DNA of 64,000 nt from Scybalomonas sp905214925 (lineage in GTDB: Bacteria > Bacillota > Clostridia > Lachnospirales > Lachnospiraceae): contig CAJMOB010000008.1 of assembly GCA_905214925.1 (NCBI GenBank), positions 1-64,000 of the forward strand. The letters are read 5' to 3'. The notes beneath the pieces are model-generated. The model made no database searches and was not told the DNA's origin. It worked only from the letters and a program-made list of their open reading frames with translations. Of the stretch, positions 43,002 through 52,073 are shown in pieces (within the stretch, counting starts at the first letter, position 1; each line of letters starts with the position of its first letter). The translations under genes and the position numbers were made by a program.

Positions 43002-45539
43002 ATGAGAACAAAAAAAAGATTTATTGCTTTTGCATTAGCTTCTGCAATGATTATCACAGCTATGCCAGCTTCTGTTGCCACTGTAAAAGCTGCCGCAACA
43101 CCTGCGTTAACGGTAAGTAAGAAATATTTAAAAGTAGGCGATTCTTCTAAAATGTATATTAAAAACAAAGCCAAAGGCGCTACTTATAAATTCACAAGTA
43201 GCAATTCGAAAATCGCTTCTATTAATTCCAAAACAGGAGCAATTAAAGGTGTTGCTGTTGGAAAATGTAAAGTTACATTAAAAGCCACTGTCAATAAAAA
43301 GACTTATACAAGCAGTGCCACTATTATTGTAAAAGAACACGCCCAAACAATAGAATTTGCTATCGATGATGAAACGTTAACACTTCCAGTTGGAGAGGAT
43401 GTTTATACATTTAAAACCGTTATGACTACAGAGACAGGTGGAAAATGTACCGATTACGATTACTTTGTTATTCCTGAAGATACCAACACTGCAGGTGCTA
43501 CTATCGACCCTTCCAAAGGTATTGTAAGTGTTAAAAATCCTGGTTCCTTCCAAGTAATCGCTTATGCTTCTACTTCTTGGAATGCTATGTTTAAGAAAAA
43601 TAGTTATTATGCAAAAAGTGAACCTCTTACCGTTACCGTTCCTACTACACTAGAAACTTCTATGGCATCTGTAAATACGATTAAGTTAAAATCTAATATT
43701 TCACTTTCTAAATATTCAAAAGATGACTATGTCGTTACAAGTGAAGGTACTGGTCAAGTTTTAAAAGTGACAGATCTGGAACTTTCTTCCGATGGAAAAG
43801 AAGCAACTCTTACTACTTCTAACACATTTGGAAAAGGGGATACTTATACCGTTTCTTTAGCAGACCAAAATCTTTTAGACTCTTTTGTTGCTAATTATGG
43901 TACGATCGATAAAATTGTTACCAATGATAACCAGTCTATCGCACCAAATGTAGCAACGCCTCTTGACTATACCATTTACGATGAAAACGGAGTGGATATT
44001 ACAAAATTATATCCACATACAATGGCAGGATTTGATTTTATTTTTGAACCAAGTAGCACAACTTTAGATGATTACGGACGTATTACGCTTCCAACAAAGA
44101 GCTCTTATGCGTTCTATACTATCCGCTATACTTACTTAGATAGCTCCAATAAAAAACAAGTAATTGAAAGTAATCGTGGACGTGTTACCGCTTCTGGTTC
44201 TAACTTAAAATCATTACAAAGCTACAGTATTTCTACCAATACGAACTTAGACTATTCCGATACTGTCCATTCTGTAGCCGTAGGAGAGTCAAACTATAAA
44301 CTCTATTGCTTATTTGAAAATTCTGTTGGTGGCACTCTTGATACATCAAAGACAACGATCAATAACTTAACCTTCACTTCCAATAACACTTCTGTGTGTG
44401 GAATTGACAGAACAACAGGACTTTTATTCCCTTATAAAGAAGGTACTGCTAAAATTACAATTAGCGATGGAATTTTCTCTACAGACGTAACAATCACCGT
44501 TGGGGAAGCGAAAAAAATAAACTCTCTTGTGGCAAGTGAATCCAACATAACTGTTTCCAATTCCTCTGGTTTAAGCAATAGCCAGTCCGTTCGTTTTGAA
44601 CTTCGCGATCAATACGGAGCTATTTATAAACTTCCAATTACCGGATCTTCTTATCCAACGGCAAGAATTATATCTGGAAATGAAAATATTGTTACTGTGA
44701 ATGGAAATACAATCACAAAAACTATGAGCACGATTTATACAAGCCCTTCTAGTGGTGTATTTAATTTAACATTTGCGGGAAAAAGTAACGGAAGCTGTAC
44801 GGTGGAAATTAGCTATGCCGGAAAAACTTCTCTCATTAATGTTACTGTCAAACAGCCTGGAGTCGTATCTACTTATAAGCCAGAACTTTCCAATACGGTT
44901 CTTGATCCAAATGTACAAGGCAAAAATTCTGCTATTTTAAAAGTATATGCGGTGGACGCAAATGGCATTAAAATCAGCACAGTATCCGAAGGTTACTATA
45001 GCATCGTTGCATCCGATGGAACGGTTATTGTCCCAAATCAAATGATTACCGGCTCTTCTGGAGAAGTTATCGACGCAACAAAATTAAAATTAGCAGATGG
45101 AACTTATCGCCTCACTTTCACTTCTGGACCAATTACAGAATCTACAACCTTCCAAGTGAAAGCCTCTGATGCGATTATCAATCTCGTTCCTCAAAACACA
45201 ACATCTGCTACTGTAAAAACAAAAGATGATGTAGCAACAAAGATCTTTGATTGCTTTAACGTATATTTAAGTGGAAATTCTTCTGCGATTCCAGCTTCTA
45301 CTTTAGTAACGGGATCTTCTCCACTGTTATCAAATGTGAAAGTATCCTTTAACTCTTATGACTCTAGATACTTTGACAGTGCCGTAGATTTAGCCATTGG
45401 CGGAAGAGATTTTAGCAAAAATTATATTGGCTATACCGCTAGTATTCGTGTGACTAAAATTTCATTCACTTATCTTGGCCAAACCTTTACTTTTGAACCA
45501 AATCAAGATTTAACATTACGTGTTCAAAGCGGTTCTTAA
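43002..45539 (+). CDS. Secreted surface protein with bacterial Ig-like (BIG2) domains
   Basis: The 845-aa protein has an N-terminal signal peptide (basic MRTKKRF, hydrophobic core, cleavage near VKA-A, ~31). It continues with a BIG2 domain at ~35-110 (KYLKVGDSSKMYIKNKAKGA, SSNSKIASINSKTGAIKGVAVGK). A second BIG2-like domain lies near 450-500 (SNNTSVCGIDRTTGLLFPYKEGTAKITI). The remainder is beta-rich with many Ser/Thr. There is no LPxTG sorting signal or SLH domain, so how it is held at the wall is unclear. It could be an S-layer-like protein. AGGAG precedes the ATG. It has its own promoter and terminator. Confidence 0.85.
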   Translation: MRTKKRFIAFALASAMIITAMPASVATVKAAATPALTVSKKYLKVGDSSKMYIKNKAKGATYKFTSSNSKIASINSKTGAIKGVAVGKCKVTLKATVNKKTYTSSATIIVKEHAQTIEFAIDDETLTLPVGEDVYTFKTVMTTETGGKCTDYDYFVIPEDTNTAGATIDPSKGIVSVKNPGSFQVIAYASTSWNAMFKKNSYYAKSEPLTVTVPTTLETSMASVNTIKLKSNISLSKYSKDDYVVTSEGTGQVLKVTDLELSSDGKEATLTTSNTFGKGDTYTVSLADQNLLDSFVANYGTIDKIVTNDNQSIAPNVATPLDYTIYDENGVDITKLYPHTMAGFDFIFEPSSTTLDDYGRITLPTKSSYAFYTIRYTYLDSSNKKQVIESNRGRVTASGSNLKSLQSYSISTNTNLDYSDTVHSVAVGESNYKLYCLFENSVGGTLDTSKTTINNLTFTSNNTSVCGIDRTTGLLFPYKEGTAKITISDGIFSTDVTITVGEAKKINSLVASESNITVSNSSGLSNSQSVRFELRDQYGAIYKLPITGSSYPTARIISGNENIVTVNGNTITKTMSTIYTSPSSGVFNLTFAGKSNGSCTVEISYAGKTSLINVTVKQPGVVSTYKPELSNTVLDPNVQGKNSAILKVYAVDANGIKISTVSEGYYSIVASDGTVIVPNQMITGSSGEVIDATKLKLADGTYRLTFTSGPITESTTFQVKASDAIINLVPQNTTSATVKTKDDVATKIFDCFNVYLSGNSSAIPASTLVTGSSPLLSNVKVSFNSYDSRYFDSAVDLAIGGRDFSKNYIGYTASIRVTKISFTYLGQTFTFEPNQDLTLRVQSGS

Positions 45540-45569
45540 TTTCACTTTTCCTTTGTAGAAAAGTTTAAT

Positions 45570-45619
45570 AGTGGTATCACATACTGAAAAATTTTTGGTT
45601 ATGTGATACCACTTTTTTT
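45570..45619 (+). terminator. Intrinsic terminator after the BIG2 gene
   Basis: AGTGGTATCACATA pairs perfectly with TATGTGATACCACT, followed by seven Ts. It begins about 30 nt after the stop codon. Confidence 0.9.
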
Positions 45620-45688
45620 CTTCTCACAACTCATAATCGATACAAACTTTTCCATAATTTTCATCAAGAAAACTAAACACAATCCCCC

Positions 45689-45717
45689 TTACAATTTGTT
45701 TCAAAATCATATATAAT
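45689..45717 (+). promoter_or_regulatory. Promoter of the nucleoside salvage locus
   Basis: -35 TTACAA (45689-45694), a 17-nt spacer and a perfect -10 TATAAT (45712-45717), 50 nt before the phosphorylase start. Confidence 0.7.
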
Positions 45718-45766
45718 GTCTTTATAAAACACAATTATTATTTAAACTTTTAAGGAGGCTATTGTT

Positions 45767-46603
45767 ATGACAAGTGCGTACAAAAGATTATTAGATTGCT
45801 ATGAAAGTATCAAAGATAGAATTCCTTTTACACCTAAAGTTGCTTTAATTCTTGGATCTGGGCTTGGTGACTATGCAGACGGTATCCAAGTAGAAGCGGA
45901 AATCGATTATCATGAAATTAAAAATTTCCCTGTTTCTACCGTTGCAGGTCATAAAGGCCGTTTTGTATTTGGGCATGTTGGTGAAGTGCCTGTTGTTATT
46001 ATGCAAGGCCGCGTTCATTATTATGAAGGATATTCCATGGAAGATGTAGTTCTCCCAACTCGACTTATGAAAATGATGGGTGCTGAAATCTTATTTTTAA
46101 CAAACGCTGCTGGCGGTGTTAATTACGACTTTAATGTTGGAGATTTTATGCTCATTACCGATCAAATTGCAGACTTTGTTCCATCTCCTTTAATCGGACC
46201 AAATATTGATGAACTTGGATTACGTTTCTGCGACATGAGCAATATCTATCGCACGGAACTTTGTACTATTATTAAAGAAACTGCGAAAGAATTACAAATT
46301 CCTTTACAAGAAGGCGTTTATATTCAGCTTACAGGGCCAAATTTCGAAACTCCTCATGAAGTAAAAATGTGCCGTATTCTCGGTGCGGACGCTGTTGGTA
46401 TGAGCACAGCTTGTGAAGCAATTGCAGCAAACCATATGGGAATGAAAATCTGTGGAATCAGCTGTATTTCCAACTTAGGAGCTGGTATGAGTGAAGAACC
46501 TTTAAGCCATACAGAAGTACAAGAGACAGCCGATCGCGTTGCTCCATTATTTAAGCAACTGATTACAGAGTCCATCAAAAATATTGCAAAAACTTTAGCA
46601 TAA
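45767..46603 (+). CDS. Purine nucleoside phosphorylase (trimeric PNP family)
   Basis: The 278-aa enzyme splits purine nucleosides with phosphate into base and pentose 1-phosphate. LILGSGLGDYAD (phosphate loop), AGHKGRF, MQGRVHYYEGY, TNAAGG and TGPNFETP are PNP marks. The purine-site residue in ISCISNLGAG is Asn, as in inosine/guanosine-type PNPs, and not the Asp of MTA phosphorylases. The His in PLSHTEV matches the 5'-OH-contacting His of PNP. The natural substrates are therefore probably 6-oxopurine nucleosides. TAAGGAGG precedes the ATG. It is first in a locus with MtnA, a nucleoside importer and a deaminase. Confidence 0.93.
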   Translation: MTSAYKRLLDCYESIKDRIPFTPKVALILGSGLGDYADGIQVEAEIDYHEIKNFPVSTVAGHKGRFVFGHVGEVPVVIMQGRVHYYEGYSMEDVVLPTRLMKMMGAEILFLTNAAGGVNYDFNVGDFMLITDQIADFVPSPLIGPNIDELGLRFCDMSNIYRTELCTIIKETAKELQIPLQEGVYIQLTGPNFETPHEVKMCRILGADAVGMSTACEAIAANHMGMKICGISCISNLGAGMSEEPLSHTEVQETADRVAPLFKQLITESIKNIAKTLA

Positions 46604-46763
46604 GCTCTCTTTCGCTGTCAGGGAATTATTATTTTAAAGAGTACGATGCTTTCCACATAAAGAAATCTTTCATAGATATTGTGTGGAAAACATTTTCTAA
46701 AAGATAAATACTATTTTTAAATATAAGCCATACTAGAAACTACATAGATAAAGGAGAAATCTT
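46604..46763 (+). other. Spacer between PNP and mtnA with a hairpin
   Basis: These 160 nt contain a stem formed by TTTCCACA and TGTGTGGAAA (about 46649-46688) with an inner AAAGA/TCTTT step. It has no U-tract, so it is not a plain terminator. It might adjust the ratio of the two genes or mark a second transcript start. Confidence 0.4.
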
Positions 46764-47852
46764 ATGGATTCTTTACAACAAGTAACACACATTGACAACG
46801 TAAAATTAAATGACGACGAAACAAAGGTAGTTATCATTGATCAGACACAGCTTCCAAATGCAACCGAATATTTAACACTTGGAACAGCAAAAGATCTTTA
46901 TGATGCTATTTTTGAATTAAAAGTCCGTGGAGCACCTGCCATCGGTATTTGTGCAGGCTATGGGATTTACGTGCTCGCTCGCACCATTGAGACAGAGGAT
47001 TATGATACTTTTTATGAAAAATTTGTGGAATACAAAGACTATTTAAATTCTTCTCGTCCAACCGCTGTTAATTTAAGCTGGGCATTAAATCGTATGGAAC
47101 GAGTAGTAACCGATAACAAAGAAAAATCCGTAGCAGAAATTAAACAACTTCTCTTAGCCGAAAGCAAAGAAATTCAAGCAGAAGATATGAGAATGTGTAA
47201 AGCCATCTCTGAATATGGTCTTTCTTTAATTAAAGATGGTGACGGTATTTTAACACACTGTAATGCAGGACCACTGGCAACTTCTCGTTATGGTACTGCT
47301 TTAGGACCACTCTTTTTAGGAAAAGAACGTGGTATGAATTTCAAAGTATTTGCCGATGAAACAAGACCACTTCTTCAAGGAGCTCGTTTAACTTCTTATG
47401 AGCTTCAAAAAGGTGGAATCGATGTTACTTTAATCTGTGATAACATGGCAAGTATCGTTATGAAAAATGGTTGGGTTAACGCTTGTTTTGTTGGTTGTGA
47501 TCGCATTGCAGCAAATGGAGATGCAGCGAATAAAATTGGAACAAGCGGGGTTGCTATTTTAGCAAAATATTACGATATTCCTTTCTATGTATTAGGGCCA
47601 ACTTCTACCATCGATATGAACTGTAAAACGGGAGAAGACATTGAAATCGAACTTCGCAATCCAGATGAAATTCGTGAAAAATTCTATGAAAAACCAATGG
47701 CATTAAAAGAAGTCAAATGCTACAACCCTGCTTTCGACGTAACCGATCATGAATTGATCGCTGGTATTGTCACAGAGTACGGAATTGCTCGTCCACCATA
47801 TACAGAAAGTTTAAAAGAAATCTTTGAAAGAAAAAGGAAAGAATCTTTTTAA
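46764..47852 (+). CDS. mtnA: S-methyl-5-thioribose-1-phosphate isomerase
   Basis: The 362-aa isomerase converts methylthioribose 1-phosphate to methylthioribulose 1-phosphate. Family members also accept 5-deoxyribose 1-phosphate. KVRGAPAIG (53-61), the catalytic Cys region THCNAGPLATSRYGTALG (~165) and the catalytic Asp in GCDRIAANGDAANKIGT (~250) are all present. Its place next to a phosphorylase that yields sugar 1-phosphates and to a nucleoside importer fits salvage of 5'-modified nucleosides. No mtnK, mtnB or aldolase gene is seen in the window. AAAGGAG precedes the ATG. Confidence 0.92.
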   Translation: MDSLQQVTHIDNVKLNDDETKVVIIDQTQLPNATEYLTLGTAKDLYDAIFELKVRGAPAIGICAGYGIYVLARTIETEDYDTFYEKFVEYKDYLNSSRPTAVNLSWALNRMERVVTDNKEKSVAEIKQLLLAESKEIQAEDMRMCKAISEYGLSLIKDGDGILTHCNAGPLATSRYGTALGPLFLGKERGMNFKVFADETRPLLQGARLTSYELQKGGIDVTLICDNMASIVMKNGWVNACFVGCDRIAANGDAANKIGTSGVAILAKYYDIPFYVLGPTSTIDMNCKTGEDIEIELRNPDEIREKFYEKPMALKEVKCYNPAFDVTDHELIAGIVTEYGIARPPYTESLKEIFERKRKESF

Positions 47853-47917
47853 TAGGTAAAAACTGTAACTTCGAAAGAAAATTTTTAGATTACCTTATTG
47901 AAATGCAAGAAATAACG

Positions 47918-47946
47918 TTGTCAAACAAATACTATGATGTTAGAAT
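47918..47946 (+). promoter_or_regulatory. Promoter before the BMP lipoprotein gene
   Basis: -35 TTGTCA (47918-47923), a 17-nt spacer and -10 TAGAAT (47941-47946), about 60 nt before the start codon. It would allow separate, higher expression of the binding protein. Confidence 0.6.
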
Positions 47947-48006
47947 GAGGTTATAGTATGAAATGACTCCAAACTTAAAATCTCGCATAATATGAAGGAG
48001 GAATAT

Positions 48007-49194
48007 ATGATGAGAAAGAAATTTTTAGCCGTGTTAATGACTTCGGTATTTGCTGTAACTATGCTTGCAGGGTGTGGAAATAGCAACAGTGGTACAACAA
48101 CTGCAACAAATGCATCTACAAATGAAGGACAAACTTCTGCTGGTGATACAGAAAAAAATGAAGCATTAAATATCGCTATTGTATCCAGTCCAAATGGTGT
48201 CGATGATGGTTCTTTCAATGAAGATAACTATAATGGTGTATTGAGTTTCATTGAAAAATTCCCTGATTCTAAAGTAACTCCAATTCGTGAAGAAACAGGA
48301 GTTCCTGCAAACGTTGTTGAAAAAATTTCTACAGAAGCTGCCAACTATGATGTTATGGTATGTCTTGGTTTCCAAGCTGCGGGCATTGGTACTGTTGCTC
48401 AGGACAACCCAGATGTAGATTTTATTTTAGTAGATAGCTATCCAACAGATGCAGATGGCAATACAATAGAACTTGACAACGTATATGCTATGTTATTTGC
48501 AGAACAAGAAAGCGGTTTCTTTGCTGGTATGGCAGCTGCACTGGAAACAACAAGTAATAAAGTTGCTGTTGTAACGGCACAGACTTTCCCATCTAACATC
48601 AACTATCAATATGGTTTTGAAGCTGGTGTCAACTATGTAAACAAAAAATATAACAAATCTGTGGAATGTGTTGAAATCAAATCTTATGCTGGTTCTGTAA
48701 GCGGTGAAGATATCGGTGGTAACTACACAGGTAACTTCAACGACGAAGCAACTGGTAAAGTTCTTGGAGAAGCATTAATCAAAGAAGGCTGTGACATTAT
48801 CTTCGTAGCAGCTGGTGCTTCTGGAAATGGTGTATTCACAGCTGCCAAAGAGGCTGGTAATGTAAAAGTAATTGGATGTGACGTTGACCAATACGATGAT
48901 GGTGTAAATGGTACAAAAGATAATATCATTTTAACATCTGTATTAAAAGTTATGAGCTTAAACGTAGACAAACAGTTAACAGCCATTGCAGAAGGAACAT
49001 TTAAAGGTGGAAATGTATTATTACAAGCAGATACAGATTCTACTGGCTATGTAAAAGCAGAAGGAAGAAACCAATTATCTGAAGATACAATTTCAAAACT
49101 TGATGAAGCATATGCATTAGTAAAAGATGGAACTATCGTTCCTCCATCATCTACAAGTGACACTACACCAGAGGACTTCCCTGGCTTAAACTAA
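48007..49194 (+). CDS. BMP family nucleoside-binding lipoprotein
   Basis: The 395-aa extracellular solute-binding lipoprotein is of the BMP/Med family that captures nucleosides for ABC import. The signal peptide has lipobox MLAGC (Cys ~22), a Ser/Thr/Asn linker and then the binding fold. NGVDDGSFNEDNYNGV is close to the family start, and VAAGASGNGVFTAAKEAG matches the conserved hinge region. AAGGAGG precedes two adjacent ATGs (48007 and 48010), and either could be used. A terminator-like hairpin follows, so it may be made in excess over the ATPase and permeases. Confidence 0.93.
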   Translation: MMRKKFLAVLMTSVFAVTMLAGCGNSNSGTTTATNASTNEGQTSAGDTEKNEALNIAIVSSPNGVDDGSFNEDNYNGVLSFIEKFPDSKVTPIREETGVPANVVEKISTEAANYDVMVCLGFQAAGIGTVAQDNPDVDFILVDSYPTDADGNTIELDNVYAMLFAEQESGFFAGMAAALETTSNKVAVVTAQTFPSNINYQYGFEAGVNYVNKKYNKSVECVEIKSYAGSVSGEDIGGNYTGNFNDEATGKVLGEALIKEGCDIIFVAAGASGNGVFTAAKEAGNVKVIGCDVDQYDDGVNGTKDNIILTSVLKVMSLNVDKQLTAIAEGTFKGGNVLLQADTDSTGYVKAEGRNQLSEDTISKLDEAYALVKDGTIVPPSSTSDTTPEDFPGLN

Positions 49195-49220
49195 TATTTT
49201 TATAAAAAATATGACTTCTG

Positions 49221-49260
49221 GGACAGTTCATTGCGACTGCGATGTGCTGTCCTTTCTTTT
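49221..49260 (+). terminator. Terminator-like hairpin after the BMP gene
   Basis: GGACAG pairs with CTGTCC, with an inner CATTGC/GCGATG step (one G-U pair), followed by TTTCTTTT. Probably partial read-through lowers expression of the downstream ABC genes relative to the binding protein. Confidence 0.65.
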
Positions 49261-49299
49261 GCGTGAAAGATATAAACTATATTATATTTTAGAACTCTT

Positions 49300-49392
49300 A
49301 TTGAAACTCTGAGAAACGCGCTTTGTAAGTTTCTCATGTTCGTAGGCAGTCGTAAAACTTGACGGATTGCCTTCGCATAAATCATATAAAAC
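49300..49392 (+). repeat. Dispersed ~100-nt element, copy C (before nucleoside ABC ATPase)
   Basis: In plus-strand sense: hairpin arms TGAGAAAC and GTTTCTCA, then TGTTCGTAGGCAGTC, a variable part, TTGCCTTCGCATAAAT and ATAAAAC. It ends directly at the AGGAGA ribosome site of the ATPase gene, the same placement as copy A before lysC. Confidence 0.65.
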
Positions 49393-49404
49393 AGGAGAAC
49401 GCCT

Positions 49405-50943
49405 ATGTCAGAACAATATATCGTAGAAATGCGGAATATTACCAAAAGGTTTCCAGGTATCACTGCTAATGATAATGTAACGATTCAAATTAAGAAAGGA
49501 GAGATCTACGCTCTTCTTGGTGAAAATGGAGCTGGTAAATCCACATTGATGAGTATGCTCTTTGGTATGTATGAACCCGATGAAGGAGAAATTTATATTC
49601 GTGGACAAAAAGTAAATATCTCTTCTCCAAATCATGCAACAAAATTAAATATCGGTATGGTACATCAGCATTTTAAATTAGTGTCCAACTATACAATCGG
49701 AGAAAATATTATTATGGGAATGGAACCTACAAAAAAATTTTTAGGCCTTTTCCCAATGGTGGACTTAAAAAAAGCAAATCAAGAGATACGCGATCTTTCC
49801 ATTCAATATGGACTTGAAGTAGACCCAACACAGCTCATTGAAAATGTCAATGTTTCCATTCAACAGCGTGTAGAAATTTTAAAAATGCTTTATCGTGAAG
49901 CGGAAATTCTCATTTTTGATGAACCAACAGCGGTATTGACACCACAGGAAATCGAATTCCTTTTAAAAATCATTAAAGGACTCCGTGATAATGGCAAGAC
50001 AATTATTCTCATCACACATAAACTAGAAGAAATCAAACAAGTTGCTGATCGCTGTGCTATTTTAAATCGTGGAAAATTAATTGACGTACTAGACGTAAAA
50101 ACAACTTCTACAAAAGAAATGGCAAACTTAATGGTCGGACGTGAAGTTTCTTTCACTACAAATAAAAAACCTGCTCAATTTAAAGATGTCATTTTAGAGG
50201 TCAAAGATCTCTGCGTAAAAAACCAAGATAACTTTGAGGTAGTAAAACACGCTTCTTTCTCCATTCATAGAGGAGAAATTTTTGCCATCGCTGGTGTATC
50301 TGGCAATGGACAAGTAGAGATTGCGGATGCCATCGCTGGACTCACAAAGGTGTCTAACGGTAATATCTTTTTAAATGGTGTTGATATTACAAATTATTCC
50401 ATCCGTAAGAGAACATTAGAAGGTATCTCATACATTCCAGAAGACCGTCAAGTTTATGGTCTTGTTCTTGACTTCTCATTAAAAGATAACATCGCGTTAA
50501 AGACATATTATCAAGAACCATTTTCTAGCAAACACGGCATTTTAAATCAAGCTAAGTTTGAAGAGTATGGTAATAAACTCATCGAACGCTATGATATTCG
50601 AAGCAGTCAAGGTACCATGACACAAGTCCGCTCTATGAGTGGTGGTAACCAACAAAAAGCCATTATCGGCCGTGAAATTGAACTTCAATCTCCACTTATG
50701 ATTTTCGTTCAACCAACACGTGGTCTTGATATCGGTGCTATTGAAAATATTCATAAACAGATCATTGCAGAACGTGATAAAGGAAAAGCGATTCTTTTAA
50801 TCTCTTTAGAATTAGACGAAATTATGAATTGTGCAGATACCATTGGTGTTATTTATAATGGAGAACTCCAAAAAATTGCACCTGCTGCTTCCCTTACAAC
50901 AAATCAGGTAGGCGAATTTATGATGGGGGTGAAAAATAAATGA
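49405..50943 (+). CDS. Nucleoside ABC transporter ATPase (double domain)
   Basis: The 512-aa protein has two fused ABC domains, as in sugar and BMP-type importers (NupO/YufO). The first domain has canonical Walker A GENGAGKST and Walker B ILIFDEPTAVL. The second has a degenerate Walker A region (GVSGNGQVEIADAI), signature SGGNQQK, and a shifted Walker B (LMIFVQPTRGLDIG). This is the normal asymmetry for the family. AGGAG precedes the ATG, placed right after dispersed element C. It overlaps the following permease gene by 4 nt (ATGA). Confidence 0.94.
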   Translation: MSEQYIVEMRNITKRFPGITANDNVTIQIKKGEIYALLGENGAGKSTLMSMLFGMYEPDEGEIYIRGQKVNISSPNHATKLNIGMVHQHFKLVSNYTIGENIIMGMEPTKKFLGLFPMVDLKKANQEIRDLSIQYGLEVDPTQLIENVNVSIQQRVEILKMLYREAEILIFDEPTAVLTPQEIEFLLKIIKGLRDNGKTIILITHKLEEIKQVADRCAILNRGKLIDVLDVKTTSTKEMANLMVGREVSFTTNKKPAQFKDVILEVKDLCVKNQDNFEVVKHASFSIHRGEIFAIAGVSGNGQVEIADAIAGLTKVSNGNIFLNGVDITNYSIRKRTLEGISYIPEDRQVYGLVLDFSLKDNIALKTYYQEPFSSKHGILNQAKFEEYGNKLIERYDIRSSQGTMTQVRSMSGGNQQKAIIGREIELQSPLMIFVQPTRGLDIGAIENIHKQIIAERDKGKAILLISLELDEIMNCADTIGVIYNGELQKIAPAASLTTNQVGEFMMGVKNK

Positions 50944-52073
50944 AAAAATTCTTTGTAAAAATCCTTGGAAATGAGAAAAGGCAAGCTATCACAATTCCTT
51001 TATTTTCTATCCTTATCAGTTTAATTGTAGGAATGATTTTAATCGCAGCTCTTGGCAAAAACCCATTTACTGCTTATTTGAACTTATTACAAGGAAGCGG
51101 TCTTTTCCCAAAACCAAAATACTCCGCTTATCAGGGTATGTTAACCGATTTCACAAGCTTCCTTAATATGATGACGCCAATGCTATTTGCATCTTTAGCA
51201 GTAGCAGTTGCTTTAAAAGCAGGTCTCTTTAATATTGGTGTATCTGGACAAATGTTAACCGCTGGTTTTATCGCCTCTGTAACTGTTGGATATAGCCAAT
51301 TAGTAGCACCAGTTGCCAAACCACTTGTCTTAATCATCGGTATTTTAGCAGGTGCTCTCGTCGGTTGCTTAATCGGATTTTTGAAATATAAATTTAATAT
51401 TAATGAAGTTGTATCTTCTATTATGTTAAACTATATCGCTCAATATTTATTCAGCTTCTTTATTAATACTCGCTATATTGACGATATTTCAAGACAATCT
51501 ATCGCTGTAAAAGAGGCTTCTAGACTGACTTTATTAAAAACACCAATCGGTAATTTAAAAGTGGATCTTCCTCTTGGAATTATTCTTGCAATCATTATTG
51601 CAATTGGAATAAAATTTCTTCTTGATCGTACAAGACTAGGATATGAAATCAAAACGGTTGGTTCCAATCGAGAAGCTGCTCGTTATGCTGGTATCAATGT
51701 AGGAAAAACTATGGTTCTTTCTATGGTTCTTTCTGGCGCTTTAGCAGGGCTTGCTGGTGTTACTTATTACCTTGGATACGTTCAATCCATTCAGCCAAAA
51801 GTACTTGCTTCCACTGGATTTGATGCCATCGCTGTAGCTCTTTTAGGAAATAGCAACCCAATCGGTATTATCTTCTCATCCTTCTTGATTACTGCGGTTA
51901 CAAAAGGAAGTGGCTATATGAACTCTGCTTCTGGAATTGAAACAGAGATCGCTTCTGTTATCACAGGACTCATTTTATTATTTAGTGCTTGTGGTGCTTT
52001 CTTACGTCATCTCGTAAAACGTTGGAAAACAGAAATAGAAGAACAAGAACAAACAAGAAAGGAGAGTAAATAA
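50940..52073 (+). CDS. Nucleoside ABC transporter permease 1
   Basis: The 377-aa membrane permease of the BPD_transp_2 family (NupP/YufP type) has about 9-10 helices. Characteristic stretches are LKAGLFNIGVSGQML near residue 85, YKFNINEVVSSIMLNYIAQY near 150 and GFDAIAVALLGNSNPIGI near 300. It forms the channel with the following permease. Overlaps of 4 nt upstream and 1 nt downstream show coupled translation. Confidence 0.93.
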   Translation: MKKFFVKILGNEKRQAITIPLFSILISLIVGMILIAALGKNPFTAYLNLLQGSGLFPKPKYSAYQGMLTDFTSFLNMMTPMLFASLAVAVALKAGLFNIGVSGQMLTAGFIASVTVGYSQLVAPVAKPLVLIIGILAGALVGCLIGFLKYKFNINEVVSSIMLNYIAQYLFSFFINTRYIDDISRQSIAVKEASRLTLLKTPIGNLKVDLPLGIILAIIIAIGIKFLLDRTRLGYEIKTVGSNREAARYAGINVGKTMVLSMVLSGALAGLAGVTYYLGYVQSIQPKVLASTGFDAIAVALLGNSNPIGIIFSSFLITAVTKGSGYMNSASGIETEIASVITGLILLFSACGAFLRHLVKRWKTEIEEQEQTRKESK

